A stretch of DNA of 15,596 nucleotides, from assembly GCA_024405255.1 (NCBI GenBank), contig JAKSOY010000095.1, positions 1 to 15,596 of the forward strand, in the 5' to 3' direction. Below, in pieces: positions 7,195 to 15,170 of this stretch. This stretch comes from Kiritimatiellia bacterium (GTDB lineage Bacteria > Verrucomicrobiota > Kiritimatiellia > RFP12 > UBA1067). The translations under genes were made by a program, and so were the position numbers. The notes under the pieces were generated by a model. It was not told where the DNA came from. It did not search any database and saw nothing but the letters and a program-made list of their open reading frames with translations. How positions within the stretch are numbered: position 1 is the first letter of the stretch; the number at the start of each line of letters is the position of its first letter.

Positions 7195-7847
7195 AGAGGT
7201 GGTGTGAGATGTTAAGAAAAATCATTGTCACGTTCGTTGTGGTAGTGGCCATAGGAGGGGGACTATTGATTACCTTTGGTCCTGATGGGGAAGGCGATGT
7301 GTATGTGGAAAACGTCGAGAGTTTTGATGCGTGCGGACGGTTTGAACGGGAAGAATGCGGTCATGTTGAACGCATTCGTAAAGAGGGACGACAGCTTATG
7401 CAGGAGAGAGGTGTGCGTGTCGAACGAAACGAACGATATCAAGACTGGACGGAGCCGGACATGATCGTGTCCGATGGTATAACCTATGATATTAGTTCGG
7501 TCGAGACGCTGCGTCCAACGGCTACTCGACTCTTTCGGCTGTCTCCGAATCGTGGCACGGAAGAAATTCTGGTTGTGTTGGTGGTGGGAGACGATGAATG
7601 CATGGCAACTGAAGTCGCATTTGGAAATGTGGCCTCAACATGCGCAACGGCGAGGGGAAGAGAAAACTGCGTCATCAGGAAGGTCTCAAAAGATATTCTT
7701 CAGATTTCGACATGCGGGATTTCGCCAGGAGGGACTGAACACTTTGTGAGCAAAAACATCTACTTGTCGGTGTCTGGGGCGACAAATGCGCTTTCGATAG
7801 CACGTGCGATCTTTGGGTTTGGCGCATCTGATGGAAATTTGTTATAA
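6640..7847 (+). other. Low-GC block spanning the catalytic tip and the following gene
   Basis: My hand count over 6661-7140 gives about 44% GC (211 of 480). Individual 60-base lines at 5041-5160 and 6301-6420 give 57-63%. Lines sampled in the downstream gene at 7261, 7441 and 7561 give 47-48%. The change occurs inside the large reading frame, without a frameshift, after the segment FACGVAYGQN and before the transglutaminase-like triad. It ends near the start of the ATPase/nuclease gene at 7856. Codon choice changes with it, with more AAT, TTT, GAT and TAT. Confidence 0.7.
7209..7847 (+). CDS. Membrane-anchored cysteine-containing protein, partner of the large TG-like protein (unknown function)
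   Basis: A 212-residue protein starting at ATG 7209 with AGAGG at 7195-7199, nine bases upstream. Residues 4-23 form one hydrophobic segment preceded by Arg-Lys, so it is an N-terminal anchor or uncleaved signal. A short charged, helix-prone stretch follows (about 43-78, rich in Glu and Arg). After it comes a mixed alpha/beta region with a strong hydrophobic strand, ILVVLVVGDD (about 120-129). Six cysteines lie after the anchor (C42, C50, C131, C145, C154, C169), an even number compatible with disulfides outside the cytoplasm. I recognise no family. It begins 14 bases after the stop of the large transglutaminase-like gene and shares that gene's low-GC tail, so the two probably travel and act together. 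Options are an immunity- or inhibitor-like protein, an export or folding helper, or a substrate of the enzyme. Confidence 0.65.
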   Translation: MLRKIIVTFVVVVAIGGGLLITFGPDGEGDVYVENVESFDACGRFEREECGHVERIRKEGRQLMQERGVRVERNERYQDWTEPDMIVSDGITYDISSVETLRPTATRLFRLSPNRGTEEILVVLVVGDDECMATEVAFGNVASTCATARGRENCVIRKVSKDILQISTCGISPGGTEHFVSKNIYLSVSGATNALSIARAIFGFGASDGNLL

Positions 7848-7848
7848 T
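7819..7848 (+). promoter_or_regulatory. Sigma-70-type promoter placed for a leaderless transcript
   Basis: TATAAT at 7843-7848 is a perfect -10 box. TTGGCG at 7819-7824 is a fair -35 (four of six) with an 18-base spacer. The last base of the -10 lies seven bases before the ATG at 7856, so transcription would begin at or within one base of the start codon. No Shine-Dalgarno sequence is present between 7825 and 7855, which agrees with leaderless initiation. The -10 box overlaps the TAA stop of the preceding gene. Confidence 0.55.
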
Positions 7849-7855
7849 ACTTGAC

Positions 7856-9592
7856 ATGAAATTGGACGCAACTAACATTCCCTATGGCATCTCGGATTTC
7901 CGTCGGATTCGGAATGAAGGCTACTACTACGTCGACAAGACGGCCTATCTTGCGACAGTCGAGCTGGCAGGATCGTTCATCTTCTTCGTTCGGCCGCGGC
8001 GTTTCGGCAAGTCGCTTTTCATCAGCATGATGCGCTATTACTACGACATCAATGCGAAGGACAATTTCGAGGAGTACTTCGGCGACCTCGCCATCGCGAA
8101 GGCGCCTACGCCCAACCGCAACAAGTATTTGATGCTGTTGCTCGATTTTTCGAAAGTCGAAGGAATGGGCGGGCGGACGGTTGAGGAGCGTTTCGCCAAC
8201 TACATGGATGCGGCGCTGATCGATTTCATCAACCGCTACCGCGCGATCCTGCCCCCTGAGATGTTCCAGAATGTGCCGCGCGAATCCAAATACCGGGTTG
8301 TCATCGATGCGGCGAAGGACAAGGGATTGCCGCTTTATCTGATTATTGACGAATATGACAACTTCACGAACTCCCTCATCCGTTCGGCCGGTAACGACCC
8401 CTATCGCATAATCACGCATGGCACGGGGTTCTATCGCGCGTGGTTCAAGCTTTTCAAGGGCGATTTCGACCGCATCTTCATGACGGGCGTTTCTCCTGTG
8501 ACGATGGACGACCTGACGAGCGGCTTCAACATCGCAAAGAACATCTCGCAGGACGCGCGCTTCAATTCGATGCTGGGATTCTCCGAAAGCGAGGTGCTGC
8601 AAATCTATCGCGACTTCAAGGGTGCCGGCGAGTTCACCGAGGGCGACCCCGAGGCGATCGTCAAGTCGATCAAACCGTGGTATGACGGCTACTGCTTCGC
8701 CAAAGAGAAGATCGGCCGCGAGAGCGTCTTCAACTCCGACATGGTGCTCTACCACCTGCATTCGATGGTCTTTCACGGCCTCCCGCCCGAGAACATGGTG
8801 GACGTGAACATCTCGACCGACTACGACAAGCTCGAGACGATCGTCGATCTCCAGCGTCAGATGGGTGCCGAGAATGTCGAGGACGTCTCGCCGATCACCG
8901 AGGAGCTTGCCGCGAAGGGCGAGATCCCGTTCGAACTCGTCGAGAGCTTTCCGGCGGATCGCCTGATCGAGCCAGACAACTTCCGTTCGCTCTTCCTCTA
9001 CTACGGCGTCCTCTCGATGACCTCCCGCAAGAAGGGGCTCTCGTACTTTCGTGTGCCGAACGTCTGTGTCGAGAAGCAGATCTTCAACTACCTGCGCGAC
9101 AGCTACCGTCGCGTGAAGGTCCCCGACTGGATCGGTTGGCTCAAGCTCGCGAGCGGCTTTGCCTACGACGGCGCATGGGAACCGTTCCTTCGGCGCCTCG
9201 CGGCCGATTTCGCGGATACGACCCCCGTCAGGGGCGGCATTGATGGCGAAATCCGTCTACAGGGTTACATGCAGGCTGAGTTCGGTCACATCACTTACTA
9301 CCTTGCGCGGCCCGAGATGGAGCTTGCGCGCGGCTACTGCGACTTCTGCCTCTTCCCCGAGCGCGTCTACAATGGCGATGTGCGGCATAGCTACATCGTC
9401 GAGCTCAAGTATTCCAAGCCCGATGCGACCGAGGCCGAACTCGCGGTGAAGTCCGAGGAGGGCATCGCCCAGCTGCACCACTATGCGGCCGATCCATTCG
9501 TGCCCGCGCTCACGAAGGACACGGAACTTCACCTGATCCTCTACCACTTCAGGGGCAAGGAAATCTTCCGGTTAGAAGAGTTGAAGGATTAG
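7856..9592 (+). CDS. AAA-ATPase-like / PD-(D/E)XK nuclease-superfamily protein (DUF1703 type)
   Basis: A complete 578-residue protein of the AAA-ATPase_like (PF09820) plus PDDEXK_9 (PF08011) architecture. The N-terminus is diagnostic: IPYGISDFRRIRNEGYYYVD, then the Walker A-like RPRRFGKS (46-53) and the Walker B-like LIIDEYDNF (about 162-170). The C-terminal PD-(D/E)XK part shows GYCDFCLFP with Asp496 and YIVELKY with Glu516 and Lys518. Then comes EGIAQLHHYA, where the helical Gln/Tyr usual in this superfamily fall. All expected catalytic positions are present, so it appears intact. The family is greatly expanded in Bacteroidota, PVC and gut Firmicutes genomes. Its role is not established. 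The start is fixed by the conserved N-terminus and by the promoter seven bases upstream; no ribosome binding site is visible. GC is high again, unlike the preceding gene. A relative's C-terminal tail opens the window at 1-143. Confidence 0.92.
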   Translation: MKLDATNIPYGISDFRRIRNEGYYYVDKTAYLATVELAGSFIFFVRPRRFGKSLFISMMRYYYDINAKDNFEEYFGDLAIAKAPTPNRNKYLMLLLDFSKVEGMGGRTVEERFANYMDAALIDFINRYRAILPPEMFQNVPRESKYRVVIDAAKDKGLPLYLIIDEYDNFTNSLIRSAGNDPYRIITHGTGFYRAWFKLFKGDFDRIFMTGVSPVTMDDLTSGFNIAKNISQDARFNSMLGFSESEVLQIYRDFKGAGEFTEGDPEAIVKSIKPWYDGYCFAKEKIGRESVFNSDMVLYHLHSMVFHGLPPENMVDVNISTDYDKLETIVDLQRQMGAENVEDVSPITEELAAKGEIPFELVESFPADRLIEPDNFRSLFLYYGVLSMTSRKKGLSYFRVPNVCVEKQIFNYLRDSYRRVKVPDWIGWLKLASGFAYDGAWEPFLRRLAADFADTTPVRGGIDGEIRLQGYMQAEFGHITYYLARPEMELARGYCDFCLFPERVYNGDVRHSYIVELKYSKPDATEAELAVKSEEGIAQLHHYAADPFVPALTKDTELHLILYHFRGKEIFRLEELKD

Positions 9593-9624
9593 AATTACCT
9601 CGATTTGTCAAAGGAGATGGATAG

Positions 9625-12600
9625 ATGAAAGAGATGGAAAAGGGATGGACGCGCCGGCTTGTGACCTTGCTTGCCACGATTGTGCTGGGTGGAACTGTGG
9701 TTGCCGATGTGCCGTTGCCGGTTGGATATACGGAACTTGCGTATATTCGTTCCACGGTTGATGGCAAGCAGTGCATCAATACGGGTTATCATTTTCTTGG
9801 AACGGAACGCATTGCGATTCGCTTTTCACTCGCGACGGTGCAGCCGTTGGCCTATCATTGTCCTTTTGGATGCCGAATTGCCAATGGCGGCCAGTTCTAT
9901 TTGCGCACGCAGAATGGCGCTTCGCCGGATGTGCCGCGTTACCAAAAGGGAGGAAATGCGGAGTCGGTTGTGGGAACAAAACCGTTTCCCCGTGAGCGGA
10001 TTGTTGATTTCGTTTGTCAGGGTACGACGTCGTCCTGGAGATGGATGGAAGGGGAGACTGAACTGACCGACTCGCTAACGCTGCCGGGTGCGGATTCTTC
10101 GGCGTCCGGTATCGGGACGATTGTCTTATTTACAGAAAATGGTTCGGCGGATCTGACAGCCCCTGAAACGGCCTTTTCGCCGGATGCGGGCCTTTATACG
10201 GCGATGTCGCTCTATGCGTTTCAGGTGTTTGATGGAGAAGGCCACTTGCTCGTTGACTTGATTCCCTGTCGGAATCTGGAGGGGGTGGCCGGGCTTTGGG
10301 ACCGGGTCGCCGGACGCTTTCTGGGTAATGCCGGAACGGGAACATTCCTCGGGCCTGATGACGACGCGTTGGATGGGGTGTTCATCGGTTGGATCAAATC
10401 GGGCCCCAAGACATTCATTGACTCGGGGCACGTTCTTGCCGTTAACGATCGTTTAGAATTCCGTTTGAAATATGAAGGTCTCGCGAATCAGCCCAACGGC
10501 TATCCGTGCCTTTTCGGGTGTTTTGTGGCCGGAGGACGCTATGAAATGCGTATTGCAAACGGAGCCAACATTACGCCTTTTTTCCGCGTGGCTTCGACGT
10601 ATAATTTCGCGGCGAATGTTTTCCCGGAACAGGTTGACACGACGTTGGTTGTGGAGGGGAGCGAGGCGCGATGGGAAACCGTCGATGGCGTGACCGGGTT
10701 TGTCTCCGCGCCGGGAACTCTCACTGATGGTGTGTCAACGATAGGGCTTTTCACCTTCAATCAGGCAATGTCGGTGGGGGACGTGACGCCAGATCTTGGC
10801 ATGTTTTCAACGGTGACGCTCTATGCGCTTTCGGTGACGCGTGCCAATGCCGAAACACCCGCCTGCCAATTCCTTCCTTATCGTAAAACGGATGGTACGG
10901 TCGGACTTATGAACGTTGTAGATGGAACGTTCCATGGTAATACGGGTACAGGCGTAAGCGGGAATTTCGCAGGCGGCGGTTGCGAATATCTGCGTTCGGA
11001 CGACGGGACGACGATTGGTTTGCACAAGGGCACGTTTGTGACGGAAAACCTCGCTGGGTACACGGCTGTTGAAAAAACGGGGGGCTATCCGGTCAATGCG
11101 GCGGCTGTCACCAACTTCCCGTCTTTACGCCTTTCCGGCGGTAGCATCTCGTTTGAGGATCGTGCTGCGCGTGAGACGAAGGTGGTGGGAACGTTGACGT
11201 TGGGAGGTGTTCGCCTTGTTCTTGATGTGACGGAAGAAGGGGCCGATTCGTTCAGGGTGGGTACGCTTGCGCTCGACTCTGCGGTGACTGAGGCCGAACC
11301 GATTCTCGTCGAGGTGAATGATGTGGATGGTCTCGCGAAACTGGGTGCAGGAGATGAGCGTCCATTCATCTCGGGTGAGGGGCTTGGCCTGACCGAGGCG
11401 GATGCGCGCAAGTTCAAAGTCATCGGATTGATTGCGCAGGTGAAGGCGGTGGCCGGAAATCTCGTCTTGACGAAGAAGGATGCCGAAGATGTGGAATGGT
11501 CGGGTGCTTCCCTGACGGATGCCAATTGGTCCACGGGGGCGAACTGGAAGGAGGGGACGAGTCCGGAAGCAGGCGCGGGCGTTCTTTTCAATACGGTTCA
11601 GGGCGGCGACATTGCGTTCGACATGCCGAATCTCATTGTGCGTGACCTTGTATTTGGCTCGGAAGCGGGTGCCTCTGTTCAAAGGGGTACGGGCGTGTTG
11701 AGCATTCAGTGTGCGGTCACCAACTTTTCGGCGGCGGTTCAGGCCCTGTACATGCCGCTCACTTTGGGGGTGCCGGGCAATTCATTCATCTTCTCGACGG
11801 CAGGCGATATGGCGATCACGAATATCGAGAAGACGGTCCAGGCGGTTGAACTCGTCAAGGAGGGAAATGGAACGCTGGCTCTCGACGACGATGTGGTATC
11901 GAAGGCCGAGACCGTTCGCGTCGAGGAGGGTCGCATCTATCTTGCCCGTACGACGGCGGCTACGCCGGAGGTGACGCGTTCTGGCGACATCTGGGTTGAG
12001 GCCGGGGCGTCGATCGCCTTCCGGAATGAAACGATTCAACTCGACAATTCGGATGCGTTGCATGGTAAGACGCTCCATCTCGCGGGCGATGGTGGAGATG
12101 GCCGGGGTGCGATCTACAGCATGTTGACGAATTGGTGGGGCGGCGGCCTGAGACTGGGACGAATTGTTCTGGAGGCCGATGCCAAAATCGGAAGCGGCTG
12201 CATTACCGTCTGTTCCGATGCCGCATCGAAGATTCAGCAAGCTTCGGTGGAGGGTCCGTATACGCTCACGACAGCGGTCCCTGTGACACAAAATGTCGCC
12301 GTTGCATTTCACCAAACGGCGTTTGCGCTTGACAAGTTGGCTTTGGCAGGAGGCCGGATGGGATTTTATGGTGAGGTGACGGGCGCGATTACAAACGGTT
12401 TACACTTTGTGGCTTCAGATACGATCGTCTATTTCTCGATTCCGGTTTTCCCGGCGACGATTGGCATCACAGTTGAACCGAATGTGACGAATGCCCGATT
12501 GCACGCCGTCACGTCATCGACGCTCAATGGTCGAATCGACGTGACTCCGGGTGCGGTTGCGGTCGTTCGGAACGACGGCAACAATTCCCTGACGTGCGCG

Positions 12601-15027
12601 GGCGACGTCGTCTTGAAAGGAACGTTGCGAAAGGACCCCATCGACGCCGGAACGCTGTATCTGAATGGAACGCTCTCGGGCGACGGCGTGCTTGAGGGAA
12701 CGAACATTCGATTCGGAGAGAAGGCGGTTTGGCGCCTTCGCCTGGATGATACGACCCAGGAAATGGTGGATTTCAGCGGGATCGAGGATGACGGATTCCT
12801 GACGAGCGTTCGCCGTGTCGAGGTCGTTTACACGGGAAGCACGATGCCGAGGACCGTCGTTCTTGGACCAGCGCGGGCTCTGACGGCTCTTGCCGCCAGC
12901 CAGATCGAACTAACTGTGGTGAATGCGCAGGATGAAGCGGTGCCCAACTGCTGGCTTGGCGTTGCGAATGGGAATCTTGAACTTCATTTGGGCGGCGATC
13001 ACGGTTCAGTGCCGTTTGTGCGAACGGCGATTTGGCGCGGCGGGGCGGATTCGGCTGCCGATGATTCGGCGAACTGGCTCTGCTCCAATGACGTCGCCCT
13101 TGTCGAAGGGGCCTTGCCGATGTCGGCAACCACGGTCTATCTGCCGAGGGATTGTGCCTTCAATTGCCTTACGCCGTTCCTCTGTAAGGAAGTGCGTCTC
13201 CCGGCAACGCTCGGTGGTTCGTGCGATTTGACGGGCTTGACGGCAGTCTATACGGGACGGGTCGACCTGTGTGGACATTCGCTGCGAATGTCGGAATTTG
13301 CGGGAAATGTCACGATTACGGATACGGCCGCGGGCTATCAGAAGTTGGAATACATCGAGTCGACGGCCGGCGGGTACCAGTGCATCAATACGGGGTATGC
13401 AGTTGCGGTTGGCGATGAAATTTCGATGCGCTTCAATCTGGCGGCATCACAGAAACTCCAATGGCATTGTCCGTTTGGCAGCATTGATGTGAATACCGGA
13501 TGGACGTATCTCCGAACGGCGAATGGCCCCGATAATCTGCCGCGCTATCAATGGGGCGGAACATACGCCGTGGGAACTTCTGCATTCCCGCGGGCAACGC
13601 TGGTTCAGTTGGTTGCACAGGGACGGACGGCGTCCTGGCGTTGGACTGATGCCGAGGGTGATCATGTGGACGGGGTGACCCTTACGGGAACCTTTGATCC
13701 GCGCCCGGGAGTGGCGCCGCTTGCGTTGTTCACTGAGAACACTTCGCAAGCCGTGAATGGCTTTAAACGGGATGATGGCGTCCATGCGGCGATGAAGCTC
13801 TATGCGTGTACGATCAAGTCTTCAAACGGCACCCTCCAGCGTGATTTCGTGCCAGCACGTCGCCTTTCCGACAACGCGATCGGGCTTCTCGATCAGGTGC
13901 AGGGCGTTTTCTATACGAATGCCGGAGCAGGGTCCTTCCTTGCGGGGCCGATGCGCCCGACGGATGGGGCGGGGGAATTCCATCTCGTTGTTCCTCTAGG
14001 ACAGGCGTTCAGCGATCGCTCGCTCGCGCTTGAGGGAACGGTGAAATTGGTCAAAGAAGGGTTGGGAACATACATCGCTGATCGAGGGTCGCAATCCTAC
14101 TCCGGCGGAACCGACATTGCCGAGGGAACGTTCCTCTGTGTCACGTCCGGCGCGAATGGACGTTACGGCATGGGTGGCGAGGTGATAGTACGGGAAGGGG
14201 CCACGCTCGATTTCGACGGGTGGGGCAATCAACATGAGGTGACATTCATTTTGGATGGCGGCACGATTCGCAGCACGACGACGCGGGGACAGGAATCCTC
14301 TGCCTTCATCCAGAATATGATTCTTACGGCTGATTCCCGTCTGGAGGGACAGAGTTTCGGTTTCGTCGGTTTGAACTGGGGGGCGGCCACGCTTGAGATG
14401 AATGATCATGATCTTGTTGTGGATGCGACGGGGCGAATCTTTTTCGGCAATCTCACGGTGACGGGCGGTGGACGGATCATTGGAAAGACTGGTGGTACAT
14501 TCCGCCTGGGCGGCAACAACGACGAGGCCGGTGGCCGTTACGTTCATGCGTCCTCGACGACCCTTGACATCCGTGAAACCATGACCCTCACCGTCATGTC
14601 GGATGACGTGGTTTTCCGCAATTACGCGAGCACTTATCAGAATAATTGGGACACCGGTACGAACGCGCTTCATGTGGCAGGGGTGTTCGCGCCTGGATCG
14701 GCGCAATGGCATTCGACAATGCTTGCGAGTGGAGCGACGATTGATCTCTCACGGCAAACGGGGCCCTGGTCCGTGCAGTGTACCTTCCCTGGGAATCAGG
14801 CGATCGGTTCCTTGATTATGGAGGATGGGGCAACCATCTACCTTGAATTCGGCGATCGGAAACTGCGTCAAGACGAGCCGATCATCGCTTGGGACGAAAC
14901 AACCAGGCCGGACAATTGGAAATCGTTGATCTTCAAGGCATCGCCCAATTTCAAATCCAAGGGTCGCTTCGTTGTTTACGACGATGGCGTGTACTTTGAA
15001 TCAGGTTTGTTTATTTTCCTCCGCTGA
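9625..15027 (+). CDS. Giant secreted protein with three LamG-like modules and autotransporter-associated strand repeats
   Basis: An 1800-residue protein. AAGGAG at 9611-9616 lies eight bases before ATG 9625, and a TAGAAT sequence at 9590-9595 is a weak candidate -10. Residues 1-27 are a signal peptide (Arg-Arg, then LVTLLATIVLGGTVVA). LamG/concanavalin-like modules occupy about 34-245, 252-445 and 1237-1442. The first and third share YIRS/YIES, QCINTGY, HCPFG, LRT.NG, PRYQ.GG, SWRW and LFTEN. Beta-helical stretches lie between and after them. They open with the Trp/Asn-Trp motif of strand-repeat proteins (W625..ANW..GANW641; IWRGG at 1136 to ANW1151) and include VKEGNGTL at 744 and VKEGLGTY near 1475 followed by GGTDIAEGTF. 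No autotransporter barrel, LPXTG, PEP-CTERM, dockerin or T9SS domain is recognisable at the end (FESGLFIFLR). The likely role is surface adhesion or glycan binding. No enzymatic motif was seen. Confidence 0.75.
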   Translation: MKEMEKGWTRRLVTLLATIVLGGTVVADVPLPVGYTELAYIRSTVDGKQCINTGYHFLGTERIAIRFSLATVQPLAYHCPFGCRIANGGQFYLRTQNGASPDVPRYQKGGNAESVVGTKPFPRERIVDFVCQGTTSSWRWMEGETELTDSLTLPGADSSASGIGTIVLFTENGSADLTAPETAFSPDAGLYTAMSLYAFQVFDGEGHLLVDLIPCRNLEGVAGLWDRVAGRFLGNAGTGTFLGPDDDALDGVFIGWIKSGPKTFIDSGHVLAVNDRLEFRLKYEGLANQPNGYPCLFGCFVAGGRYEMRIANGANITPFFRVASTYNFAANVFPEQVDTTLVVEGSEARWETVDGVTGFVSAPGTLTDGVSTIGLFTFNQAMSVGDVTPDLGMFSTVTLYALSVTRANAETPACQFLPYRKTDGTVGLMNVVDGTFHGNTGTGVSGNFAGGGCEYLRSDDGTTIGLHKGTFVTENLAGYTAVEKTGGYPVNAAAVTNFPSLRLSGGSISFEDRAARETKVVGTLTLGGVRLVLDVTEEGADSFRVGTLALDSAVTEAEPILVEVNDVDGLAKLGAGDERPFISGEGLGLTEADARKFKVIGLIAQVKAVAGNLVLTKKDAEDVEWSGASLTDANWSTGANWKEGTSPEAGAGVLFNTVQGGDIAFDMPNLIVRDLVFGSEAGASVQRGTGVLSIQCAVTNFSAAVQALYMPLTLGVPGNSFIFSTAGDMAITNIEKTVQAVELVKEGNGTLALDDDVVSKAETVRVEEGRIYLARTTAATPEVTRSGDIWVEAGASIAFRNETIQLDNSDALHGKTLHLAGDGGDGRGAIYSMLTNWWGGGLRLGRIVLEADAKIGSGCITVCSDAASKIQQASVEGPYTLTTAVPVTQNVAVAFHQTAFALDKLALAGGRMGFYGEVTGAITNGLHFVASDTIVYFSIPVFPATIGITVEPNVTNARLHAVTSSTLNGRIDVTPGAVAVVRNDGNNSLTCAGDVVLKGTLRKDPIDAGTLYLNGTLSGDGVLEGTNIRFGEKAVWRLRLDDTTQEMVDFSGIEDDGFLTSVRRVEVVYTGSTMPRTVVLGPARALTALAASQIELTVVNAQDEAVPNCWLGVANGNLELHLGGDHGSVPFVRTAIWRGGADSAADDSANWLCSNDVALVEGALPMSATTVYLPRDCAFNCLTPFLCKEVRLPATLGGSCDLTGLTAVYTGRVDLCGHSLRMSEFAGNVTITDTAAGYQKLEYIESTAGGYQCINTGYAVAVGDEISMRFNLAASQKLQWHCPFGSIDVNTGWTYLRTANGPDNLPRYQWGGTYAVGTSAFPRATLVQLVAQGRTASWRWTDAEGDHVDGVTLTGTFDPRPGVAPLALFTENTSQAVNGFKRDDGVHAAMKLYACTIKSSNGTLQRDFVPARRLSDNAIGLLDQVQGVFYTNAGAGSFLAGPMRPTDGAGEFHLVVPLGQAFSDRSLALEGTVKLVKEGLGTYIADRGSQSYSGGTDIAEGTFLCVTSGANGRYGMGGEVIVREGATLDFDGWGNQHEVTFILDGGTIRSTTTRGQESSAFIQNMILTADSRLEGQSFGFVGLNWGAATLEMNDHDLVVDATGRIFFGNLTVTGGGRIIGKTGGTFRLGGNNDEAGGRYVHASSTTLDIRETMTLTVMSDDVVFRNYASTYQNNWDTGTNALHVAGVFAPGSAQWHSTMLASGATIDLSRQTGPWSVQCTFPGNQAIGSLIMEDGATIYLEFGDRKLRQDEPIIAWDETTRPDNWKSLIFKASPNFKSKGRFVVYDDGVYFESGLFIFLR
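9724..10359 (+). repeat. LamG-like module copy 1 of the giant protein
   Basis: Encodes residues 34-245. It starts GYTELAYIRS, carries QCINTGY, HCPFG, YLRTQNG, PRYQKGG, SWRW and LFTEN, and closes with WDRVAGRFLGNAGTGTF. It is the closest relative of copy 3, including a near-identical DNA stretch around CAGTGCATCAATACGGG at 9769. Confidence 0.7.
10378..10959 (+). repeat. LamG-like module copy 2 (diverged)
   Basis: Encodes residues about 252-445. It lacks the QCINTGY opening, having FIDSGHVLAVNDRLEF instead. It keeps CLFGC, the R-x-ANGAN segment, the STIGLFTFN strand, TLYALSV and the closing VVDGTFHGNTGTG. It directly follows copy 1. Confidence 0.6.
13333..13950 (+). repeat. LamG-like module copy 3 of the giant protein
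   Basis: Encodes residues 1237-1442, about 1000 residues after copy 1. It starts GYQKLEYIES and carries QCINTGY, HCPFG, YLRTANG, PRYQWGG, SWRW, LFTEN, MKLYACT, and closes with VQGVFYTNAGAGSFLAG. Its near match to copy 1 at protein level, with some DNA identity, indicates duplication and reinsertion between two beta-helical regions. Confidence 0.7.
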
Positions 15028-15064
15028 TTCACACTATACCGAGAAGACGGCTGTCGCGGGGCAC

Positions 15065-15080
15065 CCTGCCAATTTGCAGG
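15065..15080 (+). terminator. Weak hairpin after the giant gene (possible terminator)
   Basis: CCTGC (15065-15069) pairs with GCAGG (15076-15080) across a six-base loop. The following sequence is G/T-rich with only one run of four T (15097-15100), so intrinsic termination would be inefficient. It lies 38 bases after the TGA of the giant gene and just upstream of the next promoter, a sensible position for a terminator. Confidence 0.22.
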
Positions 15081-15093
15081 TAGGGGTTTGGGG

Positions 15094-15122
15094 TTGTTTT
15101 GGGGCTGAGCTTATGATATAAT
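15094..15122 (+). promoter_or_regulatory. Sigma-70-type promoter for the ATPase gene
   Basis: TTGTTT at 15094-15099 and a perfect TATAAT at 15117-15122 are separated by 17 bases. The predicted start near 15129 leaves a leader of about 42 bases containing AAGGAGAA (15160-15167) before the GTG at 15171. Confidence 0.55.
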
Positions 15123-15158
15123 TATGCACGCGTGGAATAATTCCGTTGTGGCATAATT
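15120..15158 (+). promoter_or_regulatory. Nested palindromes overlapping the -10 box (possible operator)
   Basis: AATTATGC (15120-15127), overlapping the -10 box, is the exact reverse complement of GCATAATT (15151-15158), next to the ribosome binding site. Between them, GGAAT-A-ATTCC (15134-15144) is a second perfect palindrome. The two symmetries are nearly concentric (both centred on 15139). That would suit a dimeric repressor or a pair of dimers, but AT-rich sequence makes chance symmetry possible. Confidence 0.35.
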
Positions 15159-15170
15159 CAAGGAGAAGCT

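Noticed and set aside
9769..13400. Direct DNA repeat (CAGTGCATCAATACGGG) that could mark a mobile-element boundary.
   Set aside because: It lies at the same position within two copies of a LamG-like module and is explained by domain duplication inside one gene.
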